NCBI RefSeq assembly: GCF_001908275.1
Contig: NZ_CP018620.1
Span: 5,952,001 to 6,016,000 of the forward strand
From: Paenibacillus xylanexedens
GTDB taxonomy: Bacteria; Bacillota; Bacilli; Paenibacillales; Paenibacillaceae
Direction: 5' to 3'
Length of the DNA stretch: 64,000 bases
Under the pieces are notes generated by a model. That model had not been told where the DNA came from and searched no databases. It saw only the letters and a list, made by a program, of their open reading frames with translations. Shown piece after piece: positions 44,701 through 55,800 of the stretch; position 1 is the first letter of the stretch, and every line of letters begins with the position of its first letter. The translations under genes and the position numbers were made by a program.

Positions 44701-45879
44701 ATACTTGAATTGTAAACGCATTACCTCATCCATAGAAATAACTACTGAGAAGTTGTAGGTGAACTGCTCGAAGTAATCCTCACCTTTGACAGAGAAATCC
44801 TCACCATAAATATTCAACTGGTCTTCCATAGGATAATTTTCAAATACAACAATGTGGTGGATTAGTTGATCCTTCAAATCGGAACAAGATTGAATCTCAT
44901 ACAAAGGACAAGACTGAAAAGGTACCGAGTTAATTGCATCAACATGGACTGTCTTAATCCAATTAGAAAAGGAAGAATTATTTTGGATATTAATTCTAGT
45001 CGGTATTGTATTGATAAACAGATCTACCGTATTTTCAATATTATTCAAATGAGCTGGACGTCCAGAAACGACGGTACCGAATACAACATCATTTGAATAA
45101 TTATATTTCCCTAGTAAAATTCCCCATAACCCTTGGAACATTGAATAGAAAGTAACACCGCACTTTCTAGCCAGTTCCTTCATTTCATCCAAACGTTTCC
45201 CATCTAAAACAAATTCAATTTCTTCACCCTCATACTTAACCTGTTTTGCATTAGTATGGGCCGGCAAAGAGAGATTGGTTTCGTACCCTGTTAAGTATTC
45301 TTTCCAGAATAGTTTAGCCTTGTCCCAATCTTGCTGCTGTATCCAATCAATATAATCTAATTTTGAGGACATTTCAGAACCACACTGACTTGGATCCACT
45401 CCATCATCATAGTAAAATTTCATAAAGTCTTTGATCAAAATTCCGATACACCAACCGTCCATAATAATATGATGCCACGTCCATACGAATTTAAAATGCC
45501 CCTCCGATAGCTCAACTACTGACATTCGAATTAATGGATCCTTCATTACATTGAACCCTCTAGTAATATCCTCGGACAAATAAACCTGGTAACTTGCGTA
45601 ATCCAGGTTCAACCAAGAAAAATCAGCATTGCGAGACTTCAATACAACCTGTAGTGGATCACCAAGTCTATCATGTATAATGACCGTTCGTAATGCCTCA
45701 TGCTTGGCTATCAATAACTCAAAGCTTTTCTTTAATACATTTTGATTCACTCTGCCATGTACATTCTGCGTAATTTGTAAAATATAGGCCTTAGGATTTT
45801 TTTGTACTAAAGAATCATACAGTATACCTTTTTGCATTGGAGTCAACGGATAGATGTTATCTATTTCTACTCTACTCAT
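41701..45879 (-). CDS. Terminal NRPS: C-A(Gly)-PCP with BtrH-like C-terminal domain
   Basis: 1392 residues. C domain 1-430 (HHIIMDG at 136-142); A domain about 455-950 (YTSGSTGEPKG, NLYGPTETTIW, YRTGD, NGKLNR); PCP about 965-1040 (FFDIGGHSITALR). By manual alignment the pocket reads D-I-L-Q-I-G-L-I-W-K, close to the glycine code. There is no thioesterase. Residues ~1068-1392 instead form a separate domain with FYKSCFYNSL (Cys1072), IIWVDCYHES (Asp1159), HLPHTWLVYGY (His1174, His1177), MISYEDL and GKHSCMLIERL, matching the 38803 protein throughout. The BtrH-like fold suggests release by acyl transfer to an amine or water. AAGGAG precedes the ATG. Confidence 0.88.
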   Translation of the reverse strand: MSRVEIDNIYPLTPMQKGILYDSLVQKNPKAYILQITQNVHGRVNQNVLKKSFELLIAKHEALRTVIIHDRLGDPLQVVLKSRNADFSWLNLDYASYQVYLSEDITRGFNVMKDPLIRMSVVELSEGHFKFVWTWHHIIMDGWCIGILIKDFMKFYYDDGVDPSQCGSEMSSKLDYIDWIQQQDWDKAKLFWKEYLTGYETNLSLPAHTNAKQVKYEGEEIEFVLDGKRLDEMKELARKCGVTFYSMFQGLWGILLGKYNYSNDVVFGTVVSGRPAHLNNIENTVDLFINTIPTRINIQNNSSFSNWIKTVHVDAINSVPFQSCPLYEIQSCSDLKDQLIHHIVVFENYPMEDQLNIYGEDFSVKGEDYFEQFTYNFSVVISMDEVMRLQFKYNSNVYEKRMVEELYTHFIRIVDNIINNPLIALDQISMITLEESPEILKLNNKNLEYNKDMTIHQLIEEQVKRTPDATAIICGNEKISYKELNDKADKLAHILNNLGVKPNSVVGLCIERSIDMLVALLGILKSGAAYLPIDPEFPTERREYMLRHSQVEILVTDSTHLDLSIGAQSIICIDVSSIGHEALITKPVINSCKADDLAYLIYTSGSTGEPKGVMIEHRAAHNFIQAISQSIEFRVGQSILALTTISFDISFLELIVPLTHGMRVVIGRKQEVVNPKSIFQLMERYDISMVQMTPSRLELLLLGPEAKSYLNKLDYLLIGGEVLHNNTLNELYDLTNPKLLNLYGPTETTIWSALKEIKGETRSNIIGVPIANTQIYITDRDMKILPSGLIGELCIGGDGLARGYFNKEDLTKEQFPYVKSLNQRLYRTGDMAKLLQNGDIEFIGRMDNQVKIRGYRIELEEIESALLGVSGIEQAAVDIFTNMDGSKYVRSFFVTNQELNIDEIRLFLGNKLPEYMIPSKFIRSKELPLTPNGKLNRRALSTLAEQYELNIVNLPRTEMEKAIAEVWSKLLDVTLIDVDQSFFDIGGHSITALRFEYEMEQLGLPLKVTDLNKFKTISRLASFAVDNQHITSSRENADEGDWPIVEIMEEKDESSVIIENIEPYNKVFYKSCFYNSLFPLIELYRNNVETFLSNDWIVFKWDKEDPFFADINNYLPMQSLEELLSQQNISMVTKKYTEDIIDEIIRSLKQKKPVIIWVDCYHESIRQETYQKVHLPHTWLVYGYNADLRVFYIIEHLNQFSLNYAPQMISYEDLKNCYNGFKNQFGDHYDGPLYYEFCDFMDPTIQHESKITDRGEQLQKHLQCNRQLADQGIEDLNSYIYFFESTLLCDFQCLLDHAEEVIDQLTRQMNTKHLERVRDEIIFGKHSCMLIERLAELWTEVRNNVVKLIYSGRITERQKETLSETFANILQFEMDYLHEWYEGIPIKTREIN

Positions 45880-45929
45880 ACTAGTCTCCTTGTTTATAGG
45901 GTAAGTGAACTATTACCAATGTCCCCTTA

Positions 45930-48900
45930 TTAATTTATGTTCTCTAAATATTGCTGAATTGCACTTAATCGATCATTTGTCAATTGTTTGTATGCAAAAT
46001 CAGATAAAGTTTTCTCCTGTTTAGCCCTTCCCTTACAAAAATGCATTATTTTAATAATTTGCTCCTTGTAATCTCGTGTAAAGCTTTCTATAGCCCCTAT
46101 ATCCAATTGTTGACTGTCGTACGTAAAGGTGACTCTCAACTTTTCCTCTACTATTAAAGAATTAATTTCTAACACATATTTACTTGTTATATCTGGATGC
46201 GTTGGCTTGCCCGCATTAATATCGGATAAACTAAAGATACTTCCTTCGATACTACTATCGAATTCCCCGAGATAGTTAAACAAGATATCCGATTTCAAAT
46301 CCAAAGATCTATCTATAATACTCGGTGATTGCAAGTAACGAAGTACTCCAAATCCAAGTCCCCCATTAGGAATATTACGTACTTGTTCTTTCGTTTGTTT
46401 AATAATTCCAGTTAGATCCTGAGCAGAAACTTTCAAATGAAATGGAAATATTGAAGTGAACCATCCTATCGTCTTGGTTAATGAAATTCCTGAATCAGTT
46501 ACTTCTCGTCCGTGCCCCTCCAAATCGATTACAAATTCAGTATCTCCCGTAAAATTATGGAGCGCTATGCCCAATGCTGTTATCAAAATTTCATGTACTC
46601 GGGTATTAAAAGCATGATGAATTTCCTTCACCAAGACACGCGTCTCCTCGACAGTGAACAAAACCTCCACTTCCGTTTCAACTGGTTTAAACTTTGATGT
46701 TCCATTAGCCCTTTCAAAAATAGGCTGAGTACAATCTTTTATAAATTTCCAATATCCCCTTTGAGCCTGCAAAGTGTCGCTCTCTGAGAGCTCGTATAAA
46801 TAATTTGACCATTCATGATAAGAAGTTGTAGGCCTTCTTACGGATAGACTGCCATTCTTAAGGCTACGAAGTTCTATATCCAACTCCTCTAATAATATTC
46901 GCCACGAGACACCATCAACAATTAAGTGATGAATTACAATAAGAAGATGATCACCATGGTTAGCCTTTGCAATTAATATCTTGATTAATGGCCCCTGCTG
47001 AATATTAATTTTTGAATGAAGCTTATCTGCTTCGCATTCCAGCTGTGTCCTATAATCTTGAACACCTCGATAATCAATAACTTCTAGGTCAAAATACTTG
47101 CCACTACGCTCGTTTATATAGGGGACGATTACATTATTACATATGTTAAACGTCATTCTTAAGCTGTCGTGTCTGTCTGTAATTGACTTAAAAATCTTCT
47201 CAACCACCTCCGCATCAAACCTTTGATCGCTAAAAAGCATTACTCCTTGATTATAGTGATTGACAAACTCATGTGGATATTCAAATAGCCAGTGTTGAAT
47301 TGGTGTTAATTGAGTTTCACCCGTAAACACTTTGTGCAACACTTGATCATTACAATTGTCGATGAATGGGATGAGATCGGCCAAAATCGGATATTTGAGA
47401 ATATGTTCGACTTCAACGTTCATCCCTTGCGAATGCAGTCGTGAGGCAATTTGTATAGCCTTAATAGAATCTCCGCCTAATTCATAAAAGCTATCATCTA
47501 AACTTAGCTCATCTACTTTTAGAACACTTTGCCAAACATCACTTACAACTCGCTCATTAATCTCAGAGGCTCTTCTGATTTCTCTAGGCATTGACAAAGC
47601 TGATAGAGGATCCGGCAACTGATTCTTATCTACCTTCCCGTTAATCGTGATTGGCATGATGGGTATTGATATAAGATAGGTTGGAATCATATGGGCCGGT
47701 AACTTATCATCAAAAAATTGTCTGAGTTCTTTATTAGGCACAATCGGCTGAGAAACGTAATATAAACAGAGTTTTTGCTGGTCATCATCCTGAATGAGTT
47801 TAGTGAAAACATCTGTGACAAACGGACAATGTAATGCAGTCTGCTCAATTTCTCCGATTTCAATTCGATGTCCACGGATTTTCACCTGCTGATCTTTTCT
47901 CCCGATATATACGAGTTCAGTGTTTCGATTCCACTTAACCAAGTCCCCTGTTCTGTAGCACTTATCTCCCGACTTATAGGGATGCGGAATAAAACGCTCA
48001 TCAGTCAAAGCTTGGTTGTTCTTGTATCCGCGAGCCAAACATTCACCGCTTACATAAAGTTCTCCAATAGCCCCGATTGGAATCCTTTTCATGTTATCAT
48101 CTAAAACCAATAATGAGTGATGATTTAGTGGAACGCCGATATTGCTTACCCCTAATTCAATATCAGCTTCGTCAATTTCCTTGTAAGTCGTATGCACCGT
48201 TGTTTCCGTAATTCCATACATGTTTACGAGCTTTACTATTGGATACTTACTTTTCCACTTTCTGAGTATTCCTGGGTTCAATTTCTCTCCTCCAAAAATA
48301 ATGGTGTGCAGGTATAATCCTGTATCCTGTCGCTCCATCTCCTCCTCAGAAATCATATTGAAAGAGGTCGGCGTTTGATTAAGTATTGTTACCTTCTCTC
48401 TCCTAAGCAAGTTCAACAAATCTCTCGGATTCCTTGCTGTCATTTTCGATACAATAATAAGCTTGCCGCCATACAAGAGTGCCCCGTACATTTCCCATAC
48501 TGAGAAATCAAAACAAAATGAATGACAGCAAGACCATACTTCCATTGGCCCAAAATTAAACTTACCATTCGCTAATAAAAGTTGAATGACATTTTTATGC
48601 TCGACCATAACCCCTTTCGGCTGGCCAGTTGTTCCTGATGTGAAAATCATATAAGCTAGGTCATTATCTCTATTGACGGGAACCAGGTTTCCTCTCACAA
48701 CATTCCAATTCATTTCACTCAACACTATCAAGCCAATATCCCAGTCTAATGGTTGATCAGCTATCATTAGACTGGCGCCGCTCTCCTGAAGCATGTATGA
48801 CAAACGTTCTTGGGGATATTCAGCGTCTAGGGGCAAATATGCCCCTCCCGCCTTAAGTACTCCCAATATGGCTACAATCATATCTATAGAACGTTCAAGC

Positions 48901-49865
48901 ATTAGACCCACAATTGTTCCTTCTTTAACCCCTCGATCTCGAAGATGATGGGCCAGAATATTAGCTCTATTGTTTAATTCTTGATAACTTAACTCTTCTT
49001 GTTCCGATACAACTGCTGTTCTATTGGCGTATAACCGAGCTATTTCCTCAAATCTCGTATGAATTAATGTCTTCCCTCTACCAAGCCATTCATCACGAGA
49101 TGCCCAATGCTGTTGATTTTTCATACCATCTGCAGTCAACAGCTCCAATTCATTCAATTGGAGCTCCGAGCTATTACCGAATAATTGAAGTGCATACATC
49201 CAATGCTGAAAGACCTGCTCGATGCTTTCCCTTGCATACAACGCCGCATCATACACAAAATCTATTTGGATATTTGTCTCCCTATGTCTAATATGAATCA
49301 TGCAATCGTGCTGCAAATTCTGGCCATACTCTTGATGATGGAGTCCATCCATTCTTATAGAAGTATGGATACCCCCCTGAACTTCGTTCGTTACATGAAT
49401 CTTTTGCATATAATCAACAACTGGAAAGTTATGGTTCGAATCAGCCTGTAATACATTGGATTTAACAAGATTAAGCCATTCTTTTACTGTCAGCGAAGAA
49501 TGTATGTCCGAGCGAACTAATAACATGTCATTAATTCTCTTATTAGGAGAATCTAAACCAAACACAGGTACACCAACAATGACTGTATCCGTATATCTAT
49601 ACTTACAAAGCATCCATTTCAACGCTGCCAACAAATAAATGAAAAATCCGATGTCAGAATTATTCACTTTTTCCCTCAGACAAACCAGCAATTCCTGAGG
49701 CATATCAAAACTCAATGTTTCCATGTTAGGGTTCATATGGGATGAGAAATCAGGGGGAAATGCGCTCACATGCTGCCCGACTAATTGCGTTTCCCAAAAT
49801 CTCTTTTCACTAGCGAGGCTGGGATCGTTAATCATGATTTGACTAGTGATAGAATTATACTTCAC
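45930..49865 (-). CDS. NRPS: truncated C-A(Thr)-PCP-E
   Basis: 1311 residues from a GTG at 49865, eight bases after AGGAGG; a GTG at 49874 overlaps that site and is less likely. Residues 1-235 are only the C-terminal half of a condensation domain (FWETQLVGQ onwards, no HHxxxDG). The A domain (about 250-755) has IFTSGTTGQPKG, FDFSVWEMYG and NMYGITETTVH, giving the pocket D-F-W-N-I-G-M-V-H-K, the known threonine code. The PCP (about 775-845) has DSFYELGGDSIKA, the GGDS variant that precedes E domains. The rest is an epimerisation domain: HHLIVDGVSWRIL, EGHGRE, TIGWFTSIFPFHL, FNYLGEFD. Expected product unit: D-allo-threonine. Confidence 0.9.
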   Translation of the reverse strand: MKYNSITSQIMINDPSLASEKRFWETQLVGQHVSAFPPDFSSHMNPNMETLSFDMPQELLVCLREKVNNSDIGFFIYLLAALKWMLCKYRYTDTVIVGVPVFGLDSPNKRINDMLLVRSDIHSSLTVKEWLNLVKSNVLQADSNHNFPVVDYMQKIHVTNEVQGGIHTSIRMDGLHHQEYGQNLQHDCMIHIRHRETNIQIDFVYDAALYARESIEQVFQHWMYALQLFGNSSELQLNELELLTADGMKNQQHWASRDEWLGRGKTLIHTRFEEIARLYANRTAVVSEQEELSYQELNNRANILAHHLRDRGVKEGTIVGLMLERSIDMIVAILGVLKAGGAYLPLDAEYPQERLSYMLQESGASLMIADQPLDWDIGLIVLSEMNWNVVRGNLVPVNRDNDLAYMIFTSGTTGQPKGVMVEHKNVIQLLLANGKFNFGPMEVWSCCHSFCFDFSVWEMYGALLYGGKLIIVSKMTARNPRDLLNLLRREKVTILNQTPTSFNMISEEEMERQDTGLYLHTIIFGGEKLNPGILRKWKSKYPIVKLVNMYGITETTVHTTYKEIDEADIELGVSNIGVPLNHHSLLVLDDNMKRIPIGAIGELYVSGECLARGYKNNQALTDERFIPHPYKSGDKCYRTGDLVKWNRNTELVYIGRKDQQVKIRGHRIEIGEIEQTALHCPFVTDVFTKLIQDDDQQKLCLYYVSQPIVPNKELRQFFDDKLPAHMIPTYLISIPIMPITINGKVDKNQLPDPLSALSMPREIRRASEINERVVSDVWQSVLKVDELSLDDSFYELGGDSIKAIQIASRLHSQGMNVEVEHILKYPILADLIPFIDNCNDQVLHKVFTGETQLTPIQHWLFEYPHEFVNHYNQGVMLFSDQRFDAEVVEKIFKSITDRHDSLRMTFNICNNVIVPYINERSGKYFDLEVIDYRGVQDYRTQLECEADKLHSKINIQQGPLIKILIAKANHGDHLLIVIHHLIVDGVSWRILLEELDIELRSLKNGSLSVRRPTTSYHEWSNYLYELSESDTLQAQRGYWKFIKDCTQPIFERANGTSKFKPVETEVEVLFTVEETRVLVKEIHHAFNTRVHEILITALGIALHNFTGDTEFVIDLEGHGREVTDSGISLTKTIGWFTSIFPFHLKVSAQDLTGIIKQTKEQVRNIPNGGLGFGVLRYLQSPSIIDRSLDLKSDILFNYLGEFDSSIEGSIFSLSDINAGKPTHPDITSKYVLEINSLIVEEKLRVTFTYDSQQLDIGAIESFTRDYKEQIIKIMHFCKGRAKQEKTLSDFAYKQLTNDRLSAIQQYLENIN

Positions 49866-49889
49866 CTGAAGCACCTCCTAAACAAATAA

Positions 49890-52800
49890 TTAAAACTGAA
49901 GATCAAACTTAGCAAGACTTGATTCTGTTATTTTATTTTTCATGGAATGCAAGGAAAGAGTAGAAAGTAAATTTTCCGGTTCCGTCACTATGTCTTCCAT
50001 GATTGAGAGGAAATCCTCTGCAAAACGCTCAATTGTGGCCTCCTGAAAAAGCTGAGTTCGGTATTCAAAGACGCATGACCAGTCTTCTATATCAGGTACA
50101 ATTTCCAAAGTAAGTTCAAATTTAGAGTATTTCGATTTAACTTCATATGGAACAAACGAAATACCCGGAGCATTTTTTTCCTGAACATCTATATTTTGCA
50201 TTACTAAGGCAACATCAAAGAGAGGATTTTTACCATACTTTTTTTTCGGATTAGCTAGCTCTACGATTTGATCAAATGGGATATCCTGATTATCAAAAAC
50301 TTCCATACAAACTTTACGAACATTTTTTATGAAATCACGAATTGTCAAACTTCTGTCTAGCTGTATACGGATCGGCATTGTATTAACAAAGAGGCCCACT
50401 ACATTCTCCAAATCCAAATGACCTCTTCCGGCAATTGGTGAGCCAATGACAATGTCTTGGCGGCCCGAGTATTTGCTCAAGAAAATGCTGAAAGCTGCCA
50501 TACATATCATGTAAGGTGTGCACTCCAATGCATTGGCCATCTCAAGAACTTTATTTTTGATCACAGCATCCATTTCAAACAAATAGCTAGCACCGGAGTA
50601 ATTTATGTGTGGCGTTCGCGAATAGTCAGTTACTAACTCAACGTCATCAGAATAATCGGATAAGGATTTCAACCAAAAATCCTCTTGTTTTTTGACATCT
50701 TCATTCTTTAAAAATTTATTTTGCCACTCGCTGAAATCGCGATACTGAAGAGTTACCTCAGGTAAGGAATCTCCATTATATATGCGTATAAACTCACTAG
50801 TTAGAATTTTTAAAGAAACTCGATCTGAAATAATATGGTGCATATCGTAAAGCAATAGTCCATGGTTCCCGTTACCTACAATAAGACGAACTCTGAATAA
50901 AGAAGCATCGTATAAGTTAAAAGGTCTACAGAACGCTTCTAACTGCTCCTCAATTATCGTTTCTGAGAATTCGAGAGATTTGATTTGAATATGTTCAACT
51001 TCAAAATCAACATCCTCATGAATTCTTTGAAACACTTGTCCATCTTGGATGAAGAAGGATGTTCTTAACGCTTCGTGCCTTTCTATAAGCACTTTAAACG
51101 CATGCTTAATACGTTTCTGGTCATATGCACCCTGAATCATAATTACACCAGGTAAATGATAAGCATTACCTAAATCGCTGCTTTGTTCTAGAGCAAATAA
51201 ACGTGTTTGCGCAGTCGAAGTTTTATAATAACTTTTTCGCTGTACAGGAAAAATACTATGAAATTTAATGTCATTTAAGTTTTCAATATACTTAGCTAAG
51301 CTTCTAATCGTTGGATACTTAAAAATATCTTTCAAAGAAATCTCTACTTGCATTTTCTTCTGAATTCTATGCATCACATATGTTGCTTTAAGTGAGTGCC
51401 CGCCCAACTCAAAAAAATGATCATTAATTGATATATATTCCAAATTAAGAACATCTTTCCATATCTCAATTAACTTAGATTCAATTTCGCTTATAGGTTC
51501 TTCAATTTGTCTAAAAACTACCTCTTCACTTAGGTCCATGTCAGATAGCAATCGTTTATCTGCTTTCCCACTTTTGGTAAGAGGCATTTCCTTTATCGCG
51601 TAATATTTACTAGGGATCATATAATGTGGTATTCTGCCTGTTAAAAATGATCTGATTTCCCTTGCTTCAAGTATCGTATCCGCGAGATAGTAAGCTATCA
51701 ACTCGTGAATTTGATCTCCACTCTTTTTCGATACGACAGCAACCATATTTATTTTTTCATGTGCTAGAATATGATGCTCGACTTCACTGAGCTCAACGCG
51801 ATAGCCACGTATTTTCACTTGCGTATCTGCCCTACCAATATATTCTACATTTCCATCAGGCAGCCATCTAGCCAAATCACCTGTCTTATAGAGCCGGTCA
51901 TTATAGCCTAGTGGATGTGAAATAAAAATACCTTGATTCAGTTCTCTATTCACATATCCATCTGCAAGACCGACCCCAGAAATATAAAGCTCCCCACTAA
52001 CTCCTATAGGCACAAACTGCATCTGATCATCCAAGATATAAAAGTACATATTCTGCACTGGCTTCCCAATCGGCACTTTTAGTGTATCTTTATCCATAGG
52101 AATTACATAGTGTGCAGTATCATCAGAGCATTCGCTCTGACCATATGCATTAACCAATAGCGTACTATGCATTGAATAATAACGATTGACCAGATCTGCC
52201 GTAACTTTTTCACCTGTTAAAAGAAGAAACCTTATTGTTTGCAAATCAACAGGTAAATTCTCAAACGAGATAATCCGTAAATAACTATATAGTGACGACG
52301 GTGTCATTTCTATGATAGTTACATTATCAACAGACATCTGTTGTAACCATGTATAAGGATCCATTGTCATCTCTTCGCTACAGACTCGCACTGCTGCACC
52401 GACTAAAAGAGGAGCAATTCCCTGCCATATCGAAGCCACAAATTGAACATTTAAATTATAAGAAACAATATCATCAGCCTGTATACTTAATAGTTTGATT
52501 TTACTATAAGCATGATTTAACACTCCGAGTTGAGAAATGAGAACGCCTTTAGGAACACCGGTCGATCCTGATGTGTGAATAATAAACGCGGTATTCTCCA
52601 GCGGCACGACACTTCGGCTGTTCGTCAACTTACGAATGACAACCTCATCATTTTCAATGCAGAGAATAATTCTGATGCTGCATGCTGCATATATTTGGCT
52701 GTTAACTTTAGATTGATCTTCCGGATCTACCGGAACGCATACTCCTCCAAGTTTTAAGATAGCAATCACGGCAGTAAGAGAATGAACGGAACGCGACATT

Positions 52801-55800
52801 GCCAGCCCCACAGCTTCTCCTAAAGTAACTTCATATTTGCTCAGATCCCCAGCTAATTTGTTGACTGCATTGCTGAACTTATCATATGTCCAAACAAAAT
52901 CATCCGTTATAACTGCCGGACGATCGGCAAACTCAACTACGGAATTGTTAAAAATTTCATATATCCCTTTTTGAGGTAATTGTTCCGCTTCCCCAGCAAC
53001 CTCCATCAGCCACTTTTCTTCCGATGGGGGCAAAATAGAAATTTGTTTAATTTGAATTTGCTGATTGCCTGCTACGCTGTCAAGCACACGACCATAGTGT
53101 AATACCCAACGCTGGATGGTAGACTTATGGAATAAACTTGTCGCAAACTCTACTTGAAATTTTAATCTACCATTTTGCTCAATCGCATTGAAAACCAAAT
53201 CGAACTTGCTTGTTCTACTCAATATTGGATGCTGAGACACTTTTAATTCCCCGTCCATTGGAATGGACTCTAAATCCATATTATGGAGAATAAACATGGT
53301 GTCAAATAGTGGATTCCTGCTGAAATCCCGCTGAGACGGAAGCATCTCAATGATATCCTCGAAAGGAAACTCCTGATGCTGAAAAGCTTCTGCCACCGTT
53401 TGTTTAGTTGATCGAAGTAATTCAACAAAAGACATATGAGGATCAATTTCATTCCTTAATACTACAGTATTTACAAACATACCCACAAGCGGTTTGGCCT
53501 CTCGCCGTTTGCGGTTAGAAATTGCCGTCCCAACTGAAATATCTGTGTTACCAGTGTACTTATTTAATAACGTCAAAAAAGCAGATATCAACACCATGAA
53601 TAGTGTAGAATTTGTATTATCAGCCAATTCTTTTAGTTTGATTAAGGTATTTGGCTCAATATCGAATACCAGGCTATCACCTTGAAAACCTTGTACAGAC
53701 GGCCGCGGAAAATCAGTAGGTAAATTTAGAACTGGCAACTGACCATTCAATTTATTTTTCCAATAGTTGCGACTCGCTTCATATCTGGCATTGGTAGAAT
53801 CTATATTCTCGTTAATAGAGTAATTTTTAAAACTCACACTAATTCTAGGAGGTTCCATCTCATTATAAAAATAAAATAAATCTCTTTGAATGACACTTAT
53901 GGAACTTCCGTCGGAAATAATATGATGCATGTCAAACAGCAGAATATAAATTTCCCCCTCAAGTTTAAATAATGTAGCTTTGCATAATGGGGGATGACTC
54001 AAATCAAAGGATTGAATCTTTTGTTGAATCATATCATCTATTTCATTCTCGTTTGCTTTCACAATTTCTAGCTGAAGCTCTACATTAGAATGCACGATTT
54101 GCTTAATTTGCTCGTCAACCATGTGAAACGAAGTACGTAGCGTCTCATGGCGGGTGATTAGTTTTTGTAAAGAATCAAGTAATCGGCCTTGATCAACTTT
54201 GCCCTCTAGCCGAATTGCGAAAGGAACATTATAAGCAACGTTATCGCCTTCAAGCTGATTTAGCAAAAAAAGTCGCTTTTGTGCAGAAGTTACTGGAAAA
54301 CTTCTCTCTTCTTCCGTATTACGATTAATTTCGCCATTGTTGAGTTCACCTTCCATAGTTTCAATGTATGTTGCCATATCCTCAATCGTAGGTGACTGAA
54401 AAACCACATCCAGAGGATACTCGATTCCGAATTCTTCATAGATTCTCAATACCAATGACATGACTTTTAAAGAATGTCCTCCCAAAGATAAGAAACTATC
54501 TGTAACGCTCTTCTGATCCAGTTCGAGTACTTCGTTCCAAATATCCAACAACTTGCGCTCAATGCGATTCCTTGGCTCTACTATATCACTCTCTTTATGG
54601 ATTGAAGGCTCAGGCAGCGATTTATAATCAACTTTGCCACTCATTGTTAGGGTGATATATGGAACTTGAATGTAGTAGGTAGGCAACATATACTCGGGTA
54701 GATGCTGCTGTAGTCGTTGTTTAAGCTGAGCGTCTGTGTAGATCTCGTCTGATACCCAATAACATACCAAGTAAGGATCTTTTTCATCTTCCTTACGGTA
54801 ATCAACTACACAATCCGTAATGAACGGGATACCCAATACGCTAGACTCAATCTCTTGAAGTTCAATGCGATTCCCTCTTATTTTCACTTGACGATCCATT
54901 CTACCTAACAATTCTAAGTTTCCATCAGGCAACATCCTACCCAAGTCTCCAGTTTTATAGATTAAGTCATTAGGATTCTTTCCAAATGGATTAGGAATAA
55001 ACTTTTCTGCATTCAACTGCGGCTGTTTATAATAACCATGGCTTAAATAAGCAGTACGAATATAAACTTCCCCAACTTCCCCAGGGCGACAAACTTCCAT
55101 TGCATTATTCAGAATTATCGATCTGACCCCGGGCAGTGCCTTACCTGCTGGAATTCTTTCTTTTTTAGCATCATCCGGCTTTATGAAATAATAAAATTTT
55201 GCTAAAGATGTCTCGGTTGACCCATATAAGTTAATGAGCTGAATACGATTACCTAGACGCTCATACCACTTGATCAGCTCATTAGGGTTAATGGCCTCAC
55301 CAACCAATAAGACAAATTTCAAATCAGAGAAAGCGTTACCAATTGTTTGTTTGGAATTAACTATTTTAAATAAACTCGGAGTACAGTGTACAACGTCAAC
55401 CCTCGCATCTTCGATCCACTTTCTTATGCGGTTTGACTCTAGGATTGTCAGAGGATCCTCTGGAATACAAACGGTCCCCCCAACAAACAAAGGTACAAAT
55501 AAGTCTCTTAAAAAGGCGTCATTCCCCGGCTGAGTAAATTGGCTTCCTCGCACCATCGAGTTTAATTCAAGCCTGGAAATCTCCCAATTAATAAAATGAG
55601 CCACGCTACCATTTCTGCCTAAAACCGCCTTAGGTGTCCCAGTTGTCCCGGAAGTAAAATAAATGCTAATTTTATCATCAGGATCATAATCAAGTCTGAC
55701 GAGTGATTGAGGCGCATCAACATTTAGCAAATCTTTTTCAAAATGCAAGAAGAGATTTTCTCTGTTTTCACATAGAGCGAGATTGTTATTAAATCTTCTA

